Assembly: GCF_001659785.1 (NCBI RefSeq)
Contig: NZ_CP015961.1
Location: 2,232,001-2,296,000, forward strand
Origin: Dietzia timorensis
GTDB lineage: Bacteria; Actinomycetota; Actinomycetes; Mycobacteriales; Mycobacteriaceae
Direction: 5' to 3'
Length of the DNA stretch: 64,000 bases
This document shows positions 43,587 to 52,164 of the stretch, piece by piece. The translations under genes were made by a program, and so were the position numbers. How positions within the stretch are numbered: the first letter of the stretch is position 1; the number at the start of each line of letters is the position of its first letter. A model generated the notes under the pieces. The model was not told where the DNA came from, made no database searches, and saw only the letters and a list, made by a program, of their open reading frames with translations.

Positions 43587-44895
43587 TAAGAGCACCGCAG
43601 AGGATCCGTTCCCGGTACGGGTCATCTCCCAACACATCTCCAATTACATCGCCAGACTCGGCGAGGTGTGGGTCGAAGGGCAGATCGCGCAGCTCAACGT
43701 GCGCCCCGGCGCGAAGATGGCTTACATCGTGCTGCGCGACGCCTCGGTGGAAAATTCCCTGCAGGTGACGTGCTTCGCGACGCTTCTGAAGAAGAGCGAG
43801 GTGCCGGTCGAGGTCGGCGCGAGGGTGATCGTCCACGGAAAATTCGACTACTGGCAGGGGCGCGGCTCCCTGAGCCTGCGCATCGATCAGATCAAAGCGG
43901 TCGGCATTGGTGAGCTCCTTGCGCGCCTCGAACGGCTGAAGAAGGCGCTCGGCGCCGAGGGTCTTTTCGCTCCCGAACGCAAGCGCCCGCTCCCCTTTCT
44001 GCCGGGGTGTATCGGTCTGGTCACCGGGCGCGCCTCGGCCGCCGAGCGCGATGTCGTCGAGGTCTCGAGGGACCGCTGGCCGGACGTACAGTTCGAGATC
44101 CGCAACACCGCGGTGCAGGGCGTTGCCGCCGTGCCGCAGGTGATCGCCGCGCTCGAGGAGCTCGACCGCGACCGGAAGGTCGACGTCATCATCCTCGCCC
44201 GCGGCGGAGGCTCGGTGGAGGATCTGCTCCCCTTCTCCGACGAGACACTCGTGCGCGCGATCTCGGCGTGCCGGACCCCGGTCGTCAGCGCGATCGGGCA
44301 CGAGCCCGACAATCCGCTCACCGATTACGTGGCCGACCTGCGCGCGGCAACACCGACGGACGCGGCCAAGCGGGTCGTGCCCGATGTGCTCGCCGAACGG
44401 GCCCGCATCGCGGAGATGCGCGAGCGCTCGGCCGCCGCGCTGCGGAACTGGGTGGAACGTGAGCGACACCAGCTCACCTCGATCACCTCGCGCCCCGTGC
44501 TCGCCCAGCCCCACAGGATCTGGCAGGACTATGCGGACGCGATTGCCGAGGGGCGGCGGCGGATGCGACGCGAGGTCACCGACTACGTGGGCGCGCAGTT
44601 CAGTGCACTCGAGCACCTCTCGGCGCGGCTGCAGACACTCGGCCCCTCGGCCACGCTTGCGCGCGGCTATGCCGTCGTCCAGCGAGTCGCGGGTCCCGGG
44701 GACGCCGATGTCGTCTCATCGATCGGCGATACCCCGCCCGGTTCCCAATTGCGGATCCGCGTGTCCGACGGTTCGATCAACGCCGCGGTGCTCGGCGTCC
44801 AGAAGGCGGCGTCATCTCCGACGTCATCGGAAGAAGAGACAGAACCCACGGGCGCGGAGGGCGCCGGCGAAACGACAGGAACGGAGAAGCAATGA
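43579..44895 (+). CDS. xseA: Exodeoxyribonuclease VII large subunit
   Basis: A 438-residue catalytic subunit of the single-strand-specific exonuclease VII. It has an N-terminal OB fold (residues about 10-105, PVRVISQHISNYIARLGEVW to LSLRIDQIKAVGIGELL) and a catalytic domain with GLVTGRASAAERDV, ILARGGGSVEDLLPFSDE and the conserved SAIGHEPDNPLTDYVADLRA. A coiled-coil region follows that binds XseB. It overlaps xseB (ATGA). Confidence 0.95.
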   Translation: MSNKSTAEDPFPVRVISQHISNYIARLGEVWVEGQIAQLNVRPGAKMAYIVLRDASVENSLQVTCFATLLKKSEVPVEVGARVIVHGKFDYWQGRGSLSLRIDQIKAVGIGELLARLERLKKALGAEGLFAPERKRPLPFLPGCIGLVTGRASAAERDVVEVSRDRWPDVQFEIRNTAVQGVAAVPQVIAALEELDRDRKVDVIILARGGGSVEDLLPFSDETLVRAISACRTPVVSAIGHEPDNPLTDYVADLRAATPTDAAKRVVPDVLAERARIAEMRERSAAALRNWVERERHQLTSITSRPVLAQPHRIWQDYADAIAEGRRRMRREVTDYVGAQFSALEHLSARLQTLGPSATLARGYAVVQRVAGPGDADVVSSIGDTPPGSQLRIRVSDGSINAAVLGVQKAASSPTSSEEETEPTGAEGAGETTGTEKQ

Positions 44896-45149
44896 GCGAG
44901 GACACCAACGAGGCCACTCCGGTCGCCGAACTCGGGTTCGAGGCCGCGCGTGACGAGCTGATCCATGTCGTGCGGACACTCGAGGCCGGCGGACAGGACC
45001 TGGATTCCTCGCTGAAGTTGTGGGAACGCGGCGAGGAGCTGGCATCGCGATGCGAGGAACATCTCGCCGGGGCGCGCAAGCGGATCGACGACGTGCTCGC
45101 GGCGAAGGACGAAGGTACCGAGCGCGGGGATGGCGCCGAAGCCGAGTAG
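44892..45149 (+). CDS. xseB: Exodeoxyribonuclease VII small subunit
   Basis: An 85-residue helical-hairpin protein with the family pattern LGFEAARDELIHVVRTLEAGG, DLDSSLKLWERGEELASRCE, then LAGARKRIDDVL. It binds along the XseA coiled coil. Translationally coupled with xseA. Last gene of the run that starts at 40655. Confidence 0.94.
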   Translation: MSEDTNEATPVAELGFEAARDELIHVVRTLEAGGQDLDSSLKLWERGEELASRCEEHLAGARKRIDDVLAAKDEGTERGDGAEAE

Positions 45150-45169
45150 TTGCGGCGTAGAGGCTGACT

Positions 45170-45188
45170 GCCGGCGGAGACAGCCGGC
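45170..45188. terminator. Weak hairpin between xseB and the convergent DUF4245 gene
   Basis: GCCGGC at 45170-45175 pairs with GCCGGC at 45183-45188 around a 7-base loop. Short stem, no T-tract. Confidence 0.3.
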
Positions 45189-45205
45189 GGCAGGCGGTCC
45201 TCGCG

Positions 45206-45757
45206 CTAGTTCGCGGGCAGTGGCTTGACGTTCGCCGCGGCCTCGGCCATGGTCTCGAAGTCGCTCTGCCCGGCCTGGCCGCTGACGGCGATACGCACAT
45301 CGCCCTCGTCGAGCACCCAGATGTCGCGAGCATCATCGCCCGAGTAGACCGTCCATTCCTCACCGCCGAGAGGCATGGGGCGCTGGTCCGGCCGGGGATG
45401 CTCACCGCGCTGCCGGAGCGTCTGCGCGTCGGCGGAGGTCTGGATGAGTTCGACATAGGTGTTGGACGGTGTCACCCACCCGACGACCGAGGCGTCGTGG
45501 TCGCCGAGGCGCTCGAGGCGACCGGAATTGGACTGCCAATCGTCCGGCAACTCCGGCTCTCGCACCGGGAAACCCAGCGTCTGCGCATCCTGGGAGAGCG
45601 CATGGTGCGAGTCGAACTCCGGAACGGGGCCCGGCTTGGGCTGGCCGAACGTGACATAGCCACCGATCGCGGCGAACACGAGACACACGAGCATGAGCAC
45701 CATAATCGACCAGAACATGTCGCGGTTGCCCTGCAGGAGCCTCGGTTTATCAGCCAC
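45206..45757 (-). CDS. DUF4245 membrane-anchored protein
   Basis: A 183-residue protein with one N-terminal membrane anchor (MFWSIMVLMLVCLVFAAIGG, residues about 14-33) and an extracytoplasmic domain of the DUF4245 family, seen in FPVREPELPDDWQSNSGR, SVVGWVTPSNTYVELIQTS and WTVYSGDDARDIWVLDEGD. The start GTG 45757 encodes MADKPRLLQGNRD as a cytosolic tail. It is divergent from glpX, as Rv1100 is from glpX in M. tuberculosis. The function is unknown. Confidence 0.85.
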   Translation of the reverse strand: MADKPRLLQGNRDMFWSIMVLMLVCLVFAAIGGYVTFGQPKPGPVPEFDSHHALSQDAQTLGFPVREPELPDDWQSNSGRLERLGDHDASVVGWVTPSNTYVELIQTSADAQTLRQRGEHPRPDQRPMPLGGEEWTVYSGDDARDIWVLDEGDVRIAVSGQAGQSDFETMAEAAANVKPLPAN

Positions 45758-45915
45758 GCGACTACGGTATCGCAGCCCCTGGCACCGGGCGAAAACGCCG
45801 CCTCCGCCGGTGACGCTCGCGAGAGGTGGCGGCCGGGGTGCAACAATAGGGACAGCGTGCCCATACACACGCGGCCGCCCGTGCGGCCGATTCTGGCCAG
45901 AAGCTTTGAGGAGAG

Positions 45916-46914
45916 ATGCGCGAAATGCCTTCACAGAACCCGCTACCACCGGACCGTAACCTCGCGATGGAGCTCGTTCGAGTCACGGAGGCCGCGGCGC
46001 TCGCGGCCGGACGCTGGGTCGGACGCGGCGACAAGAACGGTGGCGACGGGGCGGCTGTGGACGCGATGCGCCGGCTGATCTCGACCGTGGAGATGAACGG
46101 CGTCGTCGTGATCGGCGAGGGCGAGAAGGACGAAGCGCCGATGCTGTTCAACGGCGAAGAGGTCGGCACGGGGAACGGCCCCGCCGTCGACGTCGCCGTC
46201 GACCCCATCGATGGCACGCGGCTGATGGCCGAGGGCCGCCCGAACTCCATCGCCGTGATCGCAGTGTCCGAGCGGGGAACGATGTTCGACCCCTCCGCGG
46301 TCTTCTACATGAAGAAGATGGCCGTCGGCCCCGAGGGAGTCGGCGTCGTCGACCTGTCCGAATCGGTGGAATGGAACATCAAGGCGCTGGCGAAGGCGAA
46401 GAAGCTCGACGTCGGCGACCTCACCGTCTGCGTGCTCGACCGGCCGCGCCACGCCGATCTGATCGGCGAGGTTCGCGAGGCCGGCGCCAAGGTGCGGCTC
46501 ATCATGGATGGTGACGTCGCAGGTTCCGTGGCCGCGGCAGGGCCGAGTTCCTCGGTGGACATGCTGCTCGGCACCGGCGGCACCCCAGAGGGCATCATCT
46601 CCGCCTGCGCGATGAAGAGCCTCGGCGGCGAGATCCAGGGCCAGCTTGCCCCGACCGACGACACCGAGGCGGCCAAAGCCAAGGAGGCCGGGCTCGACGT
46701 CTCGCGCATCCTCACGACGAACGACCTCGTCGCCAGCGACAACTGCTTCTTCGCCGCCACCGGTATCACCAGCGGCGACATGCTGCGGGGAATCAGCTAC
46801 CGTCCGGGCGGCGCGACGTCCCGTTCGATCGTGATGCGCTCGCGCTCGGGCACCGTTCGCAATGTCGAGTCCATCCACCGCATGGACAAGGTCGAGGAAT
46901 ACTCCCTCGGTTAG
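45916..46914 (+). CDS. glpX: Fructose-1,6-bisphosphatase class II
   Basis: A 332-residue GlpX, the main gluconeogenic fructose-1,6-bisphosphatase of Actinobacteria. Motifs are [17 protein letters not shown] (metal site), [18 protein letters not shown] (metal and substrate), [11 protein letters not shown] and [24 protein letters not shown] lies only 2 bases before ATG 45916 and 11 bases before ATG 45925, so either start is possible. It is needed for growth on lactate, alkanes and other non-sugar carbon. Confidence 0.94.
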   Translation: MREMPSQNPLPPDRNLAMELVRVTEAAALAAGRWVGRGDKNGGDGAAVDAMRRLISTVEMNGVVVIGEGEKDEAPMLFNGEEVGTGNGPAVDVAVDPIDGTRLMAEGRPNSIAVIAVSERGTMFDPSAVFYMKKMAVGPEGVGVVDLSESVEWNIKALAKAKKLDVGDLTVCVLDRPRHADLIGEVREAGAKVRLIMDGDVAGSVAAAGPSSSVDMLLGTGGTPEGIISACAMKSLGGEIQGQLAPTDDTEAAKAKEAGLDVSRILTTNDLVASDNCFFAATGITSGDMLRGISYRPGGATSRSIVMRSRSGTVRNVESIHRMDKVEEYSLG

Positions 46915-46960
46915 ACGCGCGCCGGGCCTCCGGCGTCATACAGACAATCTTTGACTCCCT

Positions 46961-46999
46961 CGGGCAAAGGGCGTGCCGTGTTAGTGCGCCCTTTGCCCG
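46961..46999 (+). terminator. Long hairpin between glpX and fumC
   Basis: Perfect 13-bp stem (CGGGCAAAGGGCG at 46961-46973, CGCCCTTTGCCCG at 46987-46999) with a 13-base loop. No T-tract, and only 20 bases before the fumC start. It may be a terminator of glpX or an attenuator-like element of fumC. Confidence 0.65.
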
Positions 47000-47019
47000 G
47001 CCTAGCTACGGTGGTAACC

Positions 47020-48435
47020 ATGACAACCGATAACCTTCCCGAAGGCGAATACCGCATCGAACACGACACCATGGGCGAGGTCCGCGTCCCGGTGAACGCG
47101 CTGTACCGCGCACAGACCCAGCGTGCCGTGGAGAACTTCCCCATTTCGTTCCGCCCGCTCGAGCGTGCGCAGATCCGCGCGCTCGGTCTCCTCAAGAGCG
47201 CGTGCGCTTCCGTGAACAACGACCTCGGCCTGCTCGACGACGAGAAGGCGCGTGCGATCGAGGCCGCGGCGCAGAAGATCGCCGACGGCGAGGTCGACGC
47301 CGACTTCCCGATCGACGTGTTCCAGACCGGGTCGGGCACGTCTTCGAATATGAACACCAACGAGGTCATCGCCTCCCTTGCCGGCCAGGCCGGCACCGAG
47401 GTGCACCCCAACGACCACGTGAACATGTCGCAGTCCTCTAACGACACGTTCCCGACCGCGACGCACGTCGCCGCCGCCGAGTCGATCGCCAAGGACCTTA
47501 TCCCCGCGCTGCAGCACCTGCACTCCGCGCTCGCCGGCAAGGCCGAGGAGTGGAAGTCCGTAGTCAAGTCCGGCCGCACCCACCTGATGGACGCGGTTCC
47601 GGTCACGCTCGGCCAGGAGTTCTCCGGGTACGCCCGCCAGGTCGAGGCCGGTATCGAGCGCCTCGAGGCCGCGCTCCCCCGCGTGGCCGAGCTGCCGATC
47701 GGCGGCACGGCCGTGGGCACCGGACTCAATGCGCCCGAGGGCTATGGTTCGGCCGTGGTCGAGAAGCTTCGTGAGCTGACCGGCGTCGAGTCGATCTCGC
47801 TGGCGAAGGACCCGTTCGAGGCCCAGGCAGCCCGCGATGGACTCGTCGAGGGCTCCGGCGCGCTGCGCACGATCGCGATCTCGCTGACCAAGATCGCCAA
47901 CGACGTGCGCTGGATGGGTTCGGGACCGCTTACCGGGCTCGGCGAGATCCAGCTGCCTGACCTGCAGCCCGGTTCATCGATCATGCCCGGCAAGGTCAAC
48001 CCGGTGCTTCCCGAGGCCGTCACTCAGGTCGGCGCGCAGGTCATCGGCAATGACGCCGCGATCGCCTGGGGCGGCGGCAACGGCGCCTTCGAGCTCAACG
48101 TGTACATCCCGATGATGGCGCGCAACTTCCTCGAATCCGTGAAGCTGCTCGCCAACGTGTCGACGCTCTTCGCCGACCGCTGCATCTCGGGACTCGTGGC
48201 CAACGAGGATCGCCTGAAGACGCTCGCCGAGTCCTCGCCGTCGATCGTGACGCCGCTGAACTCCGCCATCGGCTACGAAGAGGCGGCGAAGGTCGCCAAG
48301 CAGGCGCTCGCCGAGGGCAAGACGATTCGCCAGACCGTGCTCGACCGCGGCCTGGTTCCGGACAAGCTGTCCGAAGAGGAGCTGGATAAGCGCCTCGACA
48401 CGCTCGCGATGGCGAACGTGAACCGCAAGCGCTAG
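47020..48435 (+). CDS. fumC: Fumarase class II
   Basis: A 471-residue fumarate hydratase of the citric acid cycle. The family signature [12 protein letters not shown] is present at about 315-326, with [14 protein letters not shown] near 105, the catalytic His region [17 protein letters not shown], and [19 protein letters not shown] 47020 fits the family N-terminus ([14 protein letters not shown]); TACGGT 5-10 bases upstream would make a leaderless or very short leader. Conserved neighbour of glpX in Corynebacteriales. Confidence 0.96.
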   Translation: MTTDNLPEGEYRIEHDTMGEVRVPVNALYRAQTQRAVENFPISFRPLERAQIRALGLLKSACASVNNDLGLLDDEKARAIEAAAQKIADGEVDADFPIDVFQTGSGTSSNMNTNEVIASLAGQAGTEVHPNDHVNMSQSSNDTFPTATHVAAAESIAKDLIPALQHLHSALAGKAEEWKSVVKSGRTHLMDAVPVTLGQEFSGYARQVEAGIERLEAALPRVAELPIGGTAVGTGLNAPEGYGSAVVEKLRELTGVESISLAKDPFEAQAARDGLVEGSGALRTIAISLTKIANDVRWMGSGPLTGLGEIQLPDLQPGSSIMPGKVNPVLPEAVTQVGAQVIGNDAAIAWGGGNGAFELNVYIPMMARNFLESVKLLANVSTLFADRCISGLVANEDRLKTLAESSPSIVTPLNSAIGYEEAAKVAKQALAEGKTIRQTVLDRGLVPDKLSEEELDKRLDTLAMANVNRKR

Positions 48436-48450
48436 TCGGCGGTTGTGAGG

Positions 48451-48482
48451 CGGGCCCGCGCAGATCATTCTGCGCGGGCCCG
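48451..48482. terminator. Bidirectional terminator after fumC
   Basis: Perfect 14-bp stem (48451-48464 with 48469-48482) and a TCAT loop, followed by TTGTGTGT. It lies between convergent fumC and the phosphotransferase gene. Confidence 0.88.
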
Positions 48483-48511
48483 TTGTGTGTGGAGGGGCCT
48501 TCGCCGCCTCG

Positions 48512-49579
48512 CTAGCGCAGCTTGTCGAGGCCCGTCGCGACGAGTTCGCGGAGCAGTTCGCGCCCGCCGCCGTCATCGAAGGATTGGCCGGCCATGTCGC
48601 CGGCGGCGGCACGGGTGAACACGCCCTGCGCGATCGCAGTGAACTTGAATACCGAGAACGCGATGTACCAGTCGAGTAGCGCGGGGTCGGCGCCGGTCGC
48701 CGAACAATAACGGTCGATGAGATGCGCGGGACGCGGCCAGCCCGGTCGGTTCGTGATCGACGGCACCAGCGGCACCGGCGGCGCCGCAGAATCGCCCCAG
48801 TACAGCAGCGAAAGACCGAGGTCGGCGAGCGGATCGCCGAGCGTCGACAGCTCCCAATCCAGCACGGCGCGCACCGCACCCGGATCGGAGGCGTCGAGGA
48901 TGCAATTGTCGAGGCGGAAATCGCCGTGCACGATTCGGGTCGTCGGAGTCTCCGGACGCGTGGCCTCGAGCTTTCGCGCGAGCTCGCCGAACTCGTCGAG
49001 CTGGACGTGCTCCGCGGCCTTCGCGGATTGCTTCTGCCACCGCTCGAGCTGGCGTTCGAGGTAGCCGGTCGGCTTGCCGAGATCGCCGAGCCCCACCTCC
49101 TCCGGATCGATGCGGTGCAGCGCGACGAGCGCATCTATCAGAGCATCGGCGATCTGGGCCTTCTCCGCGTCGGAGTCGGCGTAGCCGGCGGGCAGCTCGT
49201 CGCGGATCACACGCCCCTCGACCTTTGCCATCACGTAATACGGCACACCGAGCCCGTCGCCATCGGCGTCGACGTGCAGAACCTTCGGCACGGGCACATC
49301 AGAACCGGCGAGACCTTTGAGGATCCGCGCCTCGCGTGCCATGTCGTGGGCGCTGGGCAAAAGTTTTCCTGACGGCGGACGGCGCAGAATTACTTCGCCC
49401 GCATCCGAGCGCAGCGTGAACGTGAGATTAGACTTCCCGCCCGCGATGAGCTCCGCACTTGGGTTAGTCCATGCCTGCTCGCCGGTCGCCTCGGCGATGG
49501 CCGGTCCCACCACATCGGGGCGCACGAGGTCCCAGTACTTCTCGGTGTCGGATGCTGCGTTCGGATTCTCTTCGACCAC
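48512..49579 (-). CDS. Phosphotransferase family protein (ACAD10/11-like kinase domain)
   Basis: A 355-residue aminoglycoside-phosphotransferase-fold protein. It has an N-terminal nucleotide lobe with GGKSNLTFTLRSDAGEVILR, the catalytic loop IVHGDFRLDNCIL (HGDxxxxN) and the metal-binding VLDWELSTLGDPLADLG. It is most like the group linked to acyl-CoA dehydrogenases (ACAD10/11), thought to phosphorylate 4-hydroxyacyl-CoA. The GTG start has GGGAGGGAAG upstream. The substrate is inferred only. Confidence 0.82.
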   Translation of the reverse strand: MVEENPNAASDTEKYWDLVRPDVVGPAIAEATGEQAWTNPSAELIAGGKSNLTFTLRSDAGEVILRRPPSGKLLPSAHDMAREARILKGLAGSDVPVPKVLHVDADGDGLGVPYYVMAKVEGRVIRDELPAGYADSDAEKAQIADALIDALVALHRIDPEEVGLGDLGKPTGYLERQLERWQKQSAKAAEHVQLDEFGELARKLEATRPETPTTRIVHGDFRLDNCILDASDPGAVRAVLDWELSTLGDPLADLGLSLLYWGDSAAPPVPLVPSITNRPGWPRPAHLIDRYCSATGADPALLDWYIAFSVFKFTAIAQGVFTRAAAGDMAGQSFDDGGGRELLRELVATGLDKLR

Positions 49580-49700
49580 GTGTCACTTCCCTCCCCTGCC
49601 GGCGCTGTCCCCGGCTCGACAACTGTGTCAAGCCTAGTGCTCCCGGGGCCGACGAGAAGCCTGTTCGGCGAAGAAGTTTCGCCGGGCAATTCGCGGCCTA

Positions 49701-50846
49701 GTGTCGCGCGTGTGAAGTAGTTTTACGGTTGGGTTTGTGAAATCATGGGGCATGGCGAATCGACCTGCCCCGGCATTGATGTTGCGTCCCGGCGATCGCG
49801 AGGAGCTCGAGACGATGACCCGTTCGCAGTCGATGTCGGCGGGGATGGTGCAGCGGGCGCGGATCGTGTTGCTGGCCACGGAGGGTCGGCGCAATGCTGA
49901 GATCGCGGAGCTGGCTGGAGCGTCGCGTCCGAAGGTGAATCTGTGGCGATCCAGGTATGAGGACAAGGGCATCGCGGGCCTGGTCGATGAGAAACGTTCT
50001 GGCCGGCCGCGCACGATTGATCACGCGGCGATCGTGACGGCGACGTTGATGCCGCCGCCGAAGAGTTTGGGCGTGACCCACTGGTCGTCGCGGTTGCTGG
50101 CGGCGCGGTTGAAGGTCTCGGCCTCGACGGTGGTCACGGCGTGGCGAGCCTATGGGATCAAGCCGTGGCGGGCCGAGTCGTTCCGGTTCTCTACCGATCC
50201 CGAGCTGGTCGGCAAGGTCACCGACATCTGCGGTCTGTACCTGGCGCCCCCGGAGAACGCGATCGTGCTGTGCGTGGACGAGAAATCTCAGATCCAGGCG
50301 CTGGATCGGACGCAGCCGATCTTGCCCATGCAGCCGGGACTGATCGAGCGGCGCAGCCACGACTACGTCCGGCACGGCACCACCACCTTGTTCGCGGCGC
50401 TGGATATCGCTACCGGGCAGGTCACCGCCGCCCTCAAGCCACGGCACCGAAACCAGGAGTTCCTGGCGTTCCTCAAGCAGATTGAGCGGGCCTACCGCGA
50501 CGCCGTTGACGCCGAGGGAAAGCCGGTCGAGTTGCACCTGGTGATGGACAATTACGCCGCCCACAAGCACGCGAACGTCAAGGCCTGGCTGGCTGACAAT
50601 CCCCGCTTCAAGGTGCACTTCACCCCGACTCACGCCTCGTGGATGAACCTGGTGGAGGTCTGGTTCGGGATCGTCGAACGCCAGGCCATTCGCCGAGGGG
50701 TCTTCACATCCGTCAAGGACCTCAACGCCAAGATTCGGGCCTTCATCGACGGCTGGAACAACCGCTCACACCCGTTCGTCTGGACGAAAACCGCCGAGGA
50801 AGTCCTCGCGAAAGCCAACCGTAACAACACTTCAAATGCGGACCAC
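49701..50846 (+). mobile_element. IS630-family insertion sequence, copy 1
   Basis: 1,146 bp. Imperfect 32-bp terminal inverted repeats (49701-49732 and 50815-50846; 24 of 32 match, best in the inner part ending TTACGGTTGG). Flanked by TA on both sides in a CTAG context, the established IS630 target. It carries one transposase gene. Only two base differences from copy 2 were found by comparing translations on both strands. Confidence 0.93.
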
Positions 50847-50849
50847 TAG
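49752..50849 (+). CDS. IS630-family DDE transposase, copy 1
   Basis: A 365-residue transposase. The N-terminal helix-turn-helix part has RNAEIAELAGASRPKVNLWR and a second winged section with LGVTHWSSRLLAARLKVSAS. The DDE catalytic domain has CVDEKSQIQALDR (Asp), LVMDNYAAHKHANVK (Asp) and THASWMNLVEVWF (Glu). Its stop codon TAG is completed by the target-site TA plus the following G, so the gene depends on the CTAG target for termination. A GTG at 49737 is an alternative start. Confidence 0.92.
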   Translation: MANRPAPALMLRPGDREELETMTRSQSMSAGMVQRARIVLLATEGRRNAEIAELAGASRPKVNLWRSRYEDKGIAGLVDEKRSGRPRTIDHAAIVTATLMPPPKSLGVTHWSSRLLAARLKVSASTVVTAWRAYGIKPWRAESFRFSTDPELVGKVTDICGLYLAPPENAIVLCVDEKSQIQALDRTQPILPMQPGLIERRSHDYVRHGTTTLFAALDIATGQVTAALKPRHRNQEFLAFLKQIERAYRDAVDAEGKPVELHLVMDNYAAHKHANVKAWLADNPRFKVHFTPTHASWMNLVEVWFGIVERQAIRRGVFTSVKDLNAKIRAFIDGWNNRSHPFVWTKTAEEVLAKANRNNTSNADH

Positions 50850-51194
50850 CAACGCGCGGCGCAGGTAGTTCACCACCTCGGGACGCCTGACCAGCATGTC
50901 GACAACCGCGTCGTTGCGGATCCGGGCGATGTCGGCGCCTGGGATGTCCACGGGCACCGAGGCAAGTGCGGTAGCGAAATGCTCTACGACCAGTCGCTCG
51001 ACCGCCTCGCGAAGGCCGTCCTTTGTGCCGTAGTGATGGACCACGAGACCCACCGTCACTCCGGCCGCGGTTGCCACGGTTCGCAACGAAGTGCCGTCCT
51101 CGCCGTTGGCGGCGTAGAGATCCAGTGCGGCGTTGCGGATGCGCGCCTTGGCAGTGAGATCCCGGCCCGCGGCGCCTGGTGCGGAACGATTCAC
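50832..51194 (-). pseudogene. TetR-family regulator truncated by the IS
   Basis: The first 115 or so residues are a normal TetR N-terminal part: ARIRNAALDLYAANGEDG, TSLRTVATAAGVTVGLVVHH, YGTKDGLREAVERLVVEHF. The frame then enters the IS630 end and picks up about 5 residues (VVRI and stop) from the terminal repeat. About 70-80 C-terminal residues are missing. The helix-turn-helix is intact, but the dimer-forming helices are lost, so it is probably inactive. The GTG start at 51194 has AAGGGGAA upstream. Confidence 0.82.
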
Positions 51195-51258
51195 GCGGTT
51201 CCCCTTCAGTTGCGGTCGAGCCTACGGACCCCAAACTAGACTATACGTCGGTACCGCT

Positions 51259-51278
51259 TACTGTATGTTCGTACAGTA
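51259..51278. promoter_or_regulatory. TetR-type operator next to the truncated tetR
   Basis: TACTGTA-TGTTCG-TACAGTA, perfect 7-bp arms, between the truncated tetR and the thioesterase gene. It resembles actinobacterial TetR operators. With its own repressor broken it may be free. Confidence 0.7.
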
Positions 51279-51490
51279 CAAGGTGTCCCGGCTCAGTCGG
51301 CCTTGTCGACCTGACTATCGTGCCGTCGACAGCCAGTTGCTCAGGCCACCCGCATCGGGCCTCAGGGCCCCTTGGACGTCCCGGTCAAAGGTTGGCTCAC
51401 GGGTCGGACGTGCGGGTGTCGGCGATATCTCCGTCGCCACAAGCCGAGGTATCGCACCCAGTACAACTTCATCGACAGGAAGGTCTGGAC

Positions 51491-52015
51491 ATGGACACAT
51501 TTCGCGACAAGGCCGGCGAGCCGATAGGTACCGATATCGACAACTGGGTGGCCTCGTTCACGCGCATGGAATCCGGTTCCTCCGAGCTTCCTCCCCACCA
51601 CCCCAACTGCCTTGGCTGTGGACCAGAGAACCCGAATGGTCACTTCCTCTCGGTACGGCGTGACGGAGACGGCGTCGTCGCACACCACCAGTTCGACCAG
51701 CGCCACGTCGGGGCACCGGGCATTGCACACGGCGGCGCGGTAGCGACCGTGATTGACGACCTCTTCGGCTTCTTGCTGTATTCGGTCGGCGAGCTCGCCG
51801 TGACGCGCCGTCTCGAGCTCGAGTATCTTGCGCCAGCACTACTCGACACCCCGTACATCCTGCGCGCTGCAGTTCGGTCTCGCGATGGCCGGAAATTGGA
51901 CCTCAAGTCCACGATGGAGGATGCAGAGGGCCGCACTGTTATTACTGCCACTGCCCTGTTCATCGTGGTCGAGGTTGAACACTTTTTGCAGTCACAGAGA
52001 AACTCGAGGGCTTAG
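51491..52015 (+). CDS. PaaI-family hotdog thioesterase
   Basis: A 174-residue hotdog-fold acyl-CoA thioesterase-like protein. Marks are HHPNCLGCGPENPNGHFLSV at the start, GHVGAPGIAHGGAVATVIDD with the catalytic-type HGG, then TRRLELEYLAPAL and KLDLKSTMEDAEGRTVITA. GGAAGG precedes ATG 51491. In the alkane cluster it could release fatty acids from CoA or prevent CoA sequestration; this is inference. Confidence 0.85.
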   Translation: MDTFRDKAGEPIGTDIDNWVASFTRMESGSSELPPHHPNCLGCGPENPNGHFLSVRRDGDGVVAHHQFDQRHVGAPGIAHGGAVATVIDDLFGFLLYSVGELAVTRRLELEYLAPALLDTPYILRAAVRSRDGRKLDLKSTMEDAEGRTVITATALFIVVEVEHFLQSQRNSRA

Positions 52016-52164
52016 GCCAAACTCACCGCCGCGAGCACCAGGCCCGAATACGTCGAGGGTGTCGGCGGAGCCTGAAGCTATTGAACGCCACGCCCAAAGA
52101 AAGGGCGAAGCTGAAGGCACCGTGCATTGCCAGTTGCCCTGTACGAGTCAACCAAGTGGCAGCG

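Noticed and set aside
42303-43643. 446-codon open frame on the minus strand opposite DUF6542 and the lipid-droplet-type gene
   Set aside because: Low-complexity translation without known domains; the plus-strand genes have ribosome-binding sites, coupling and conserved neighbours.
43495-44616. 373-codon open frame opposite xseA
   Set aside because: Antisense shadow of a certain gene (xseA motifs are complete).
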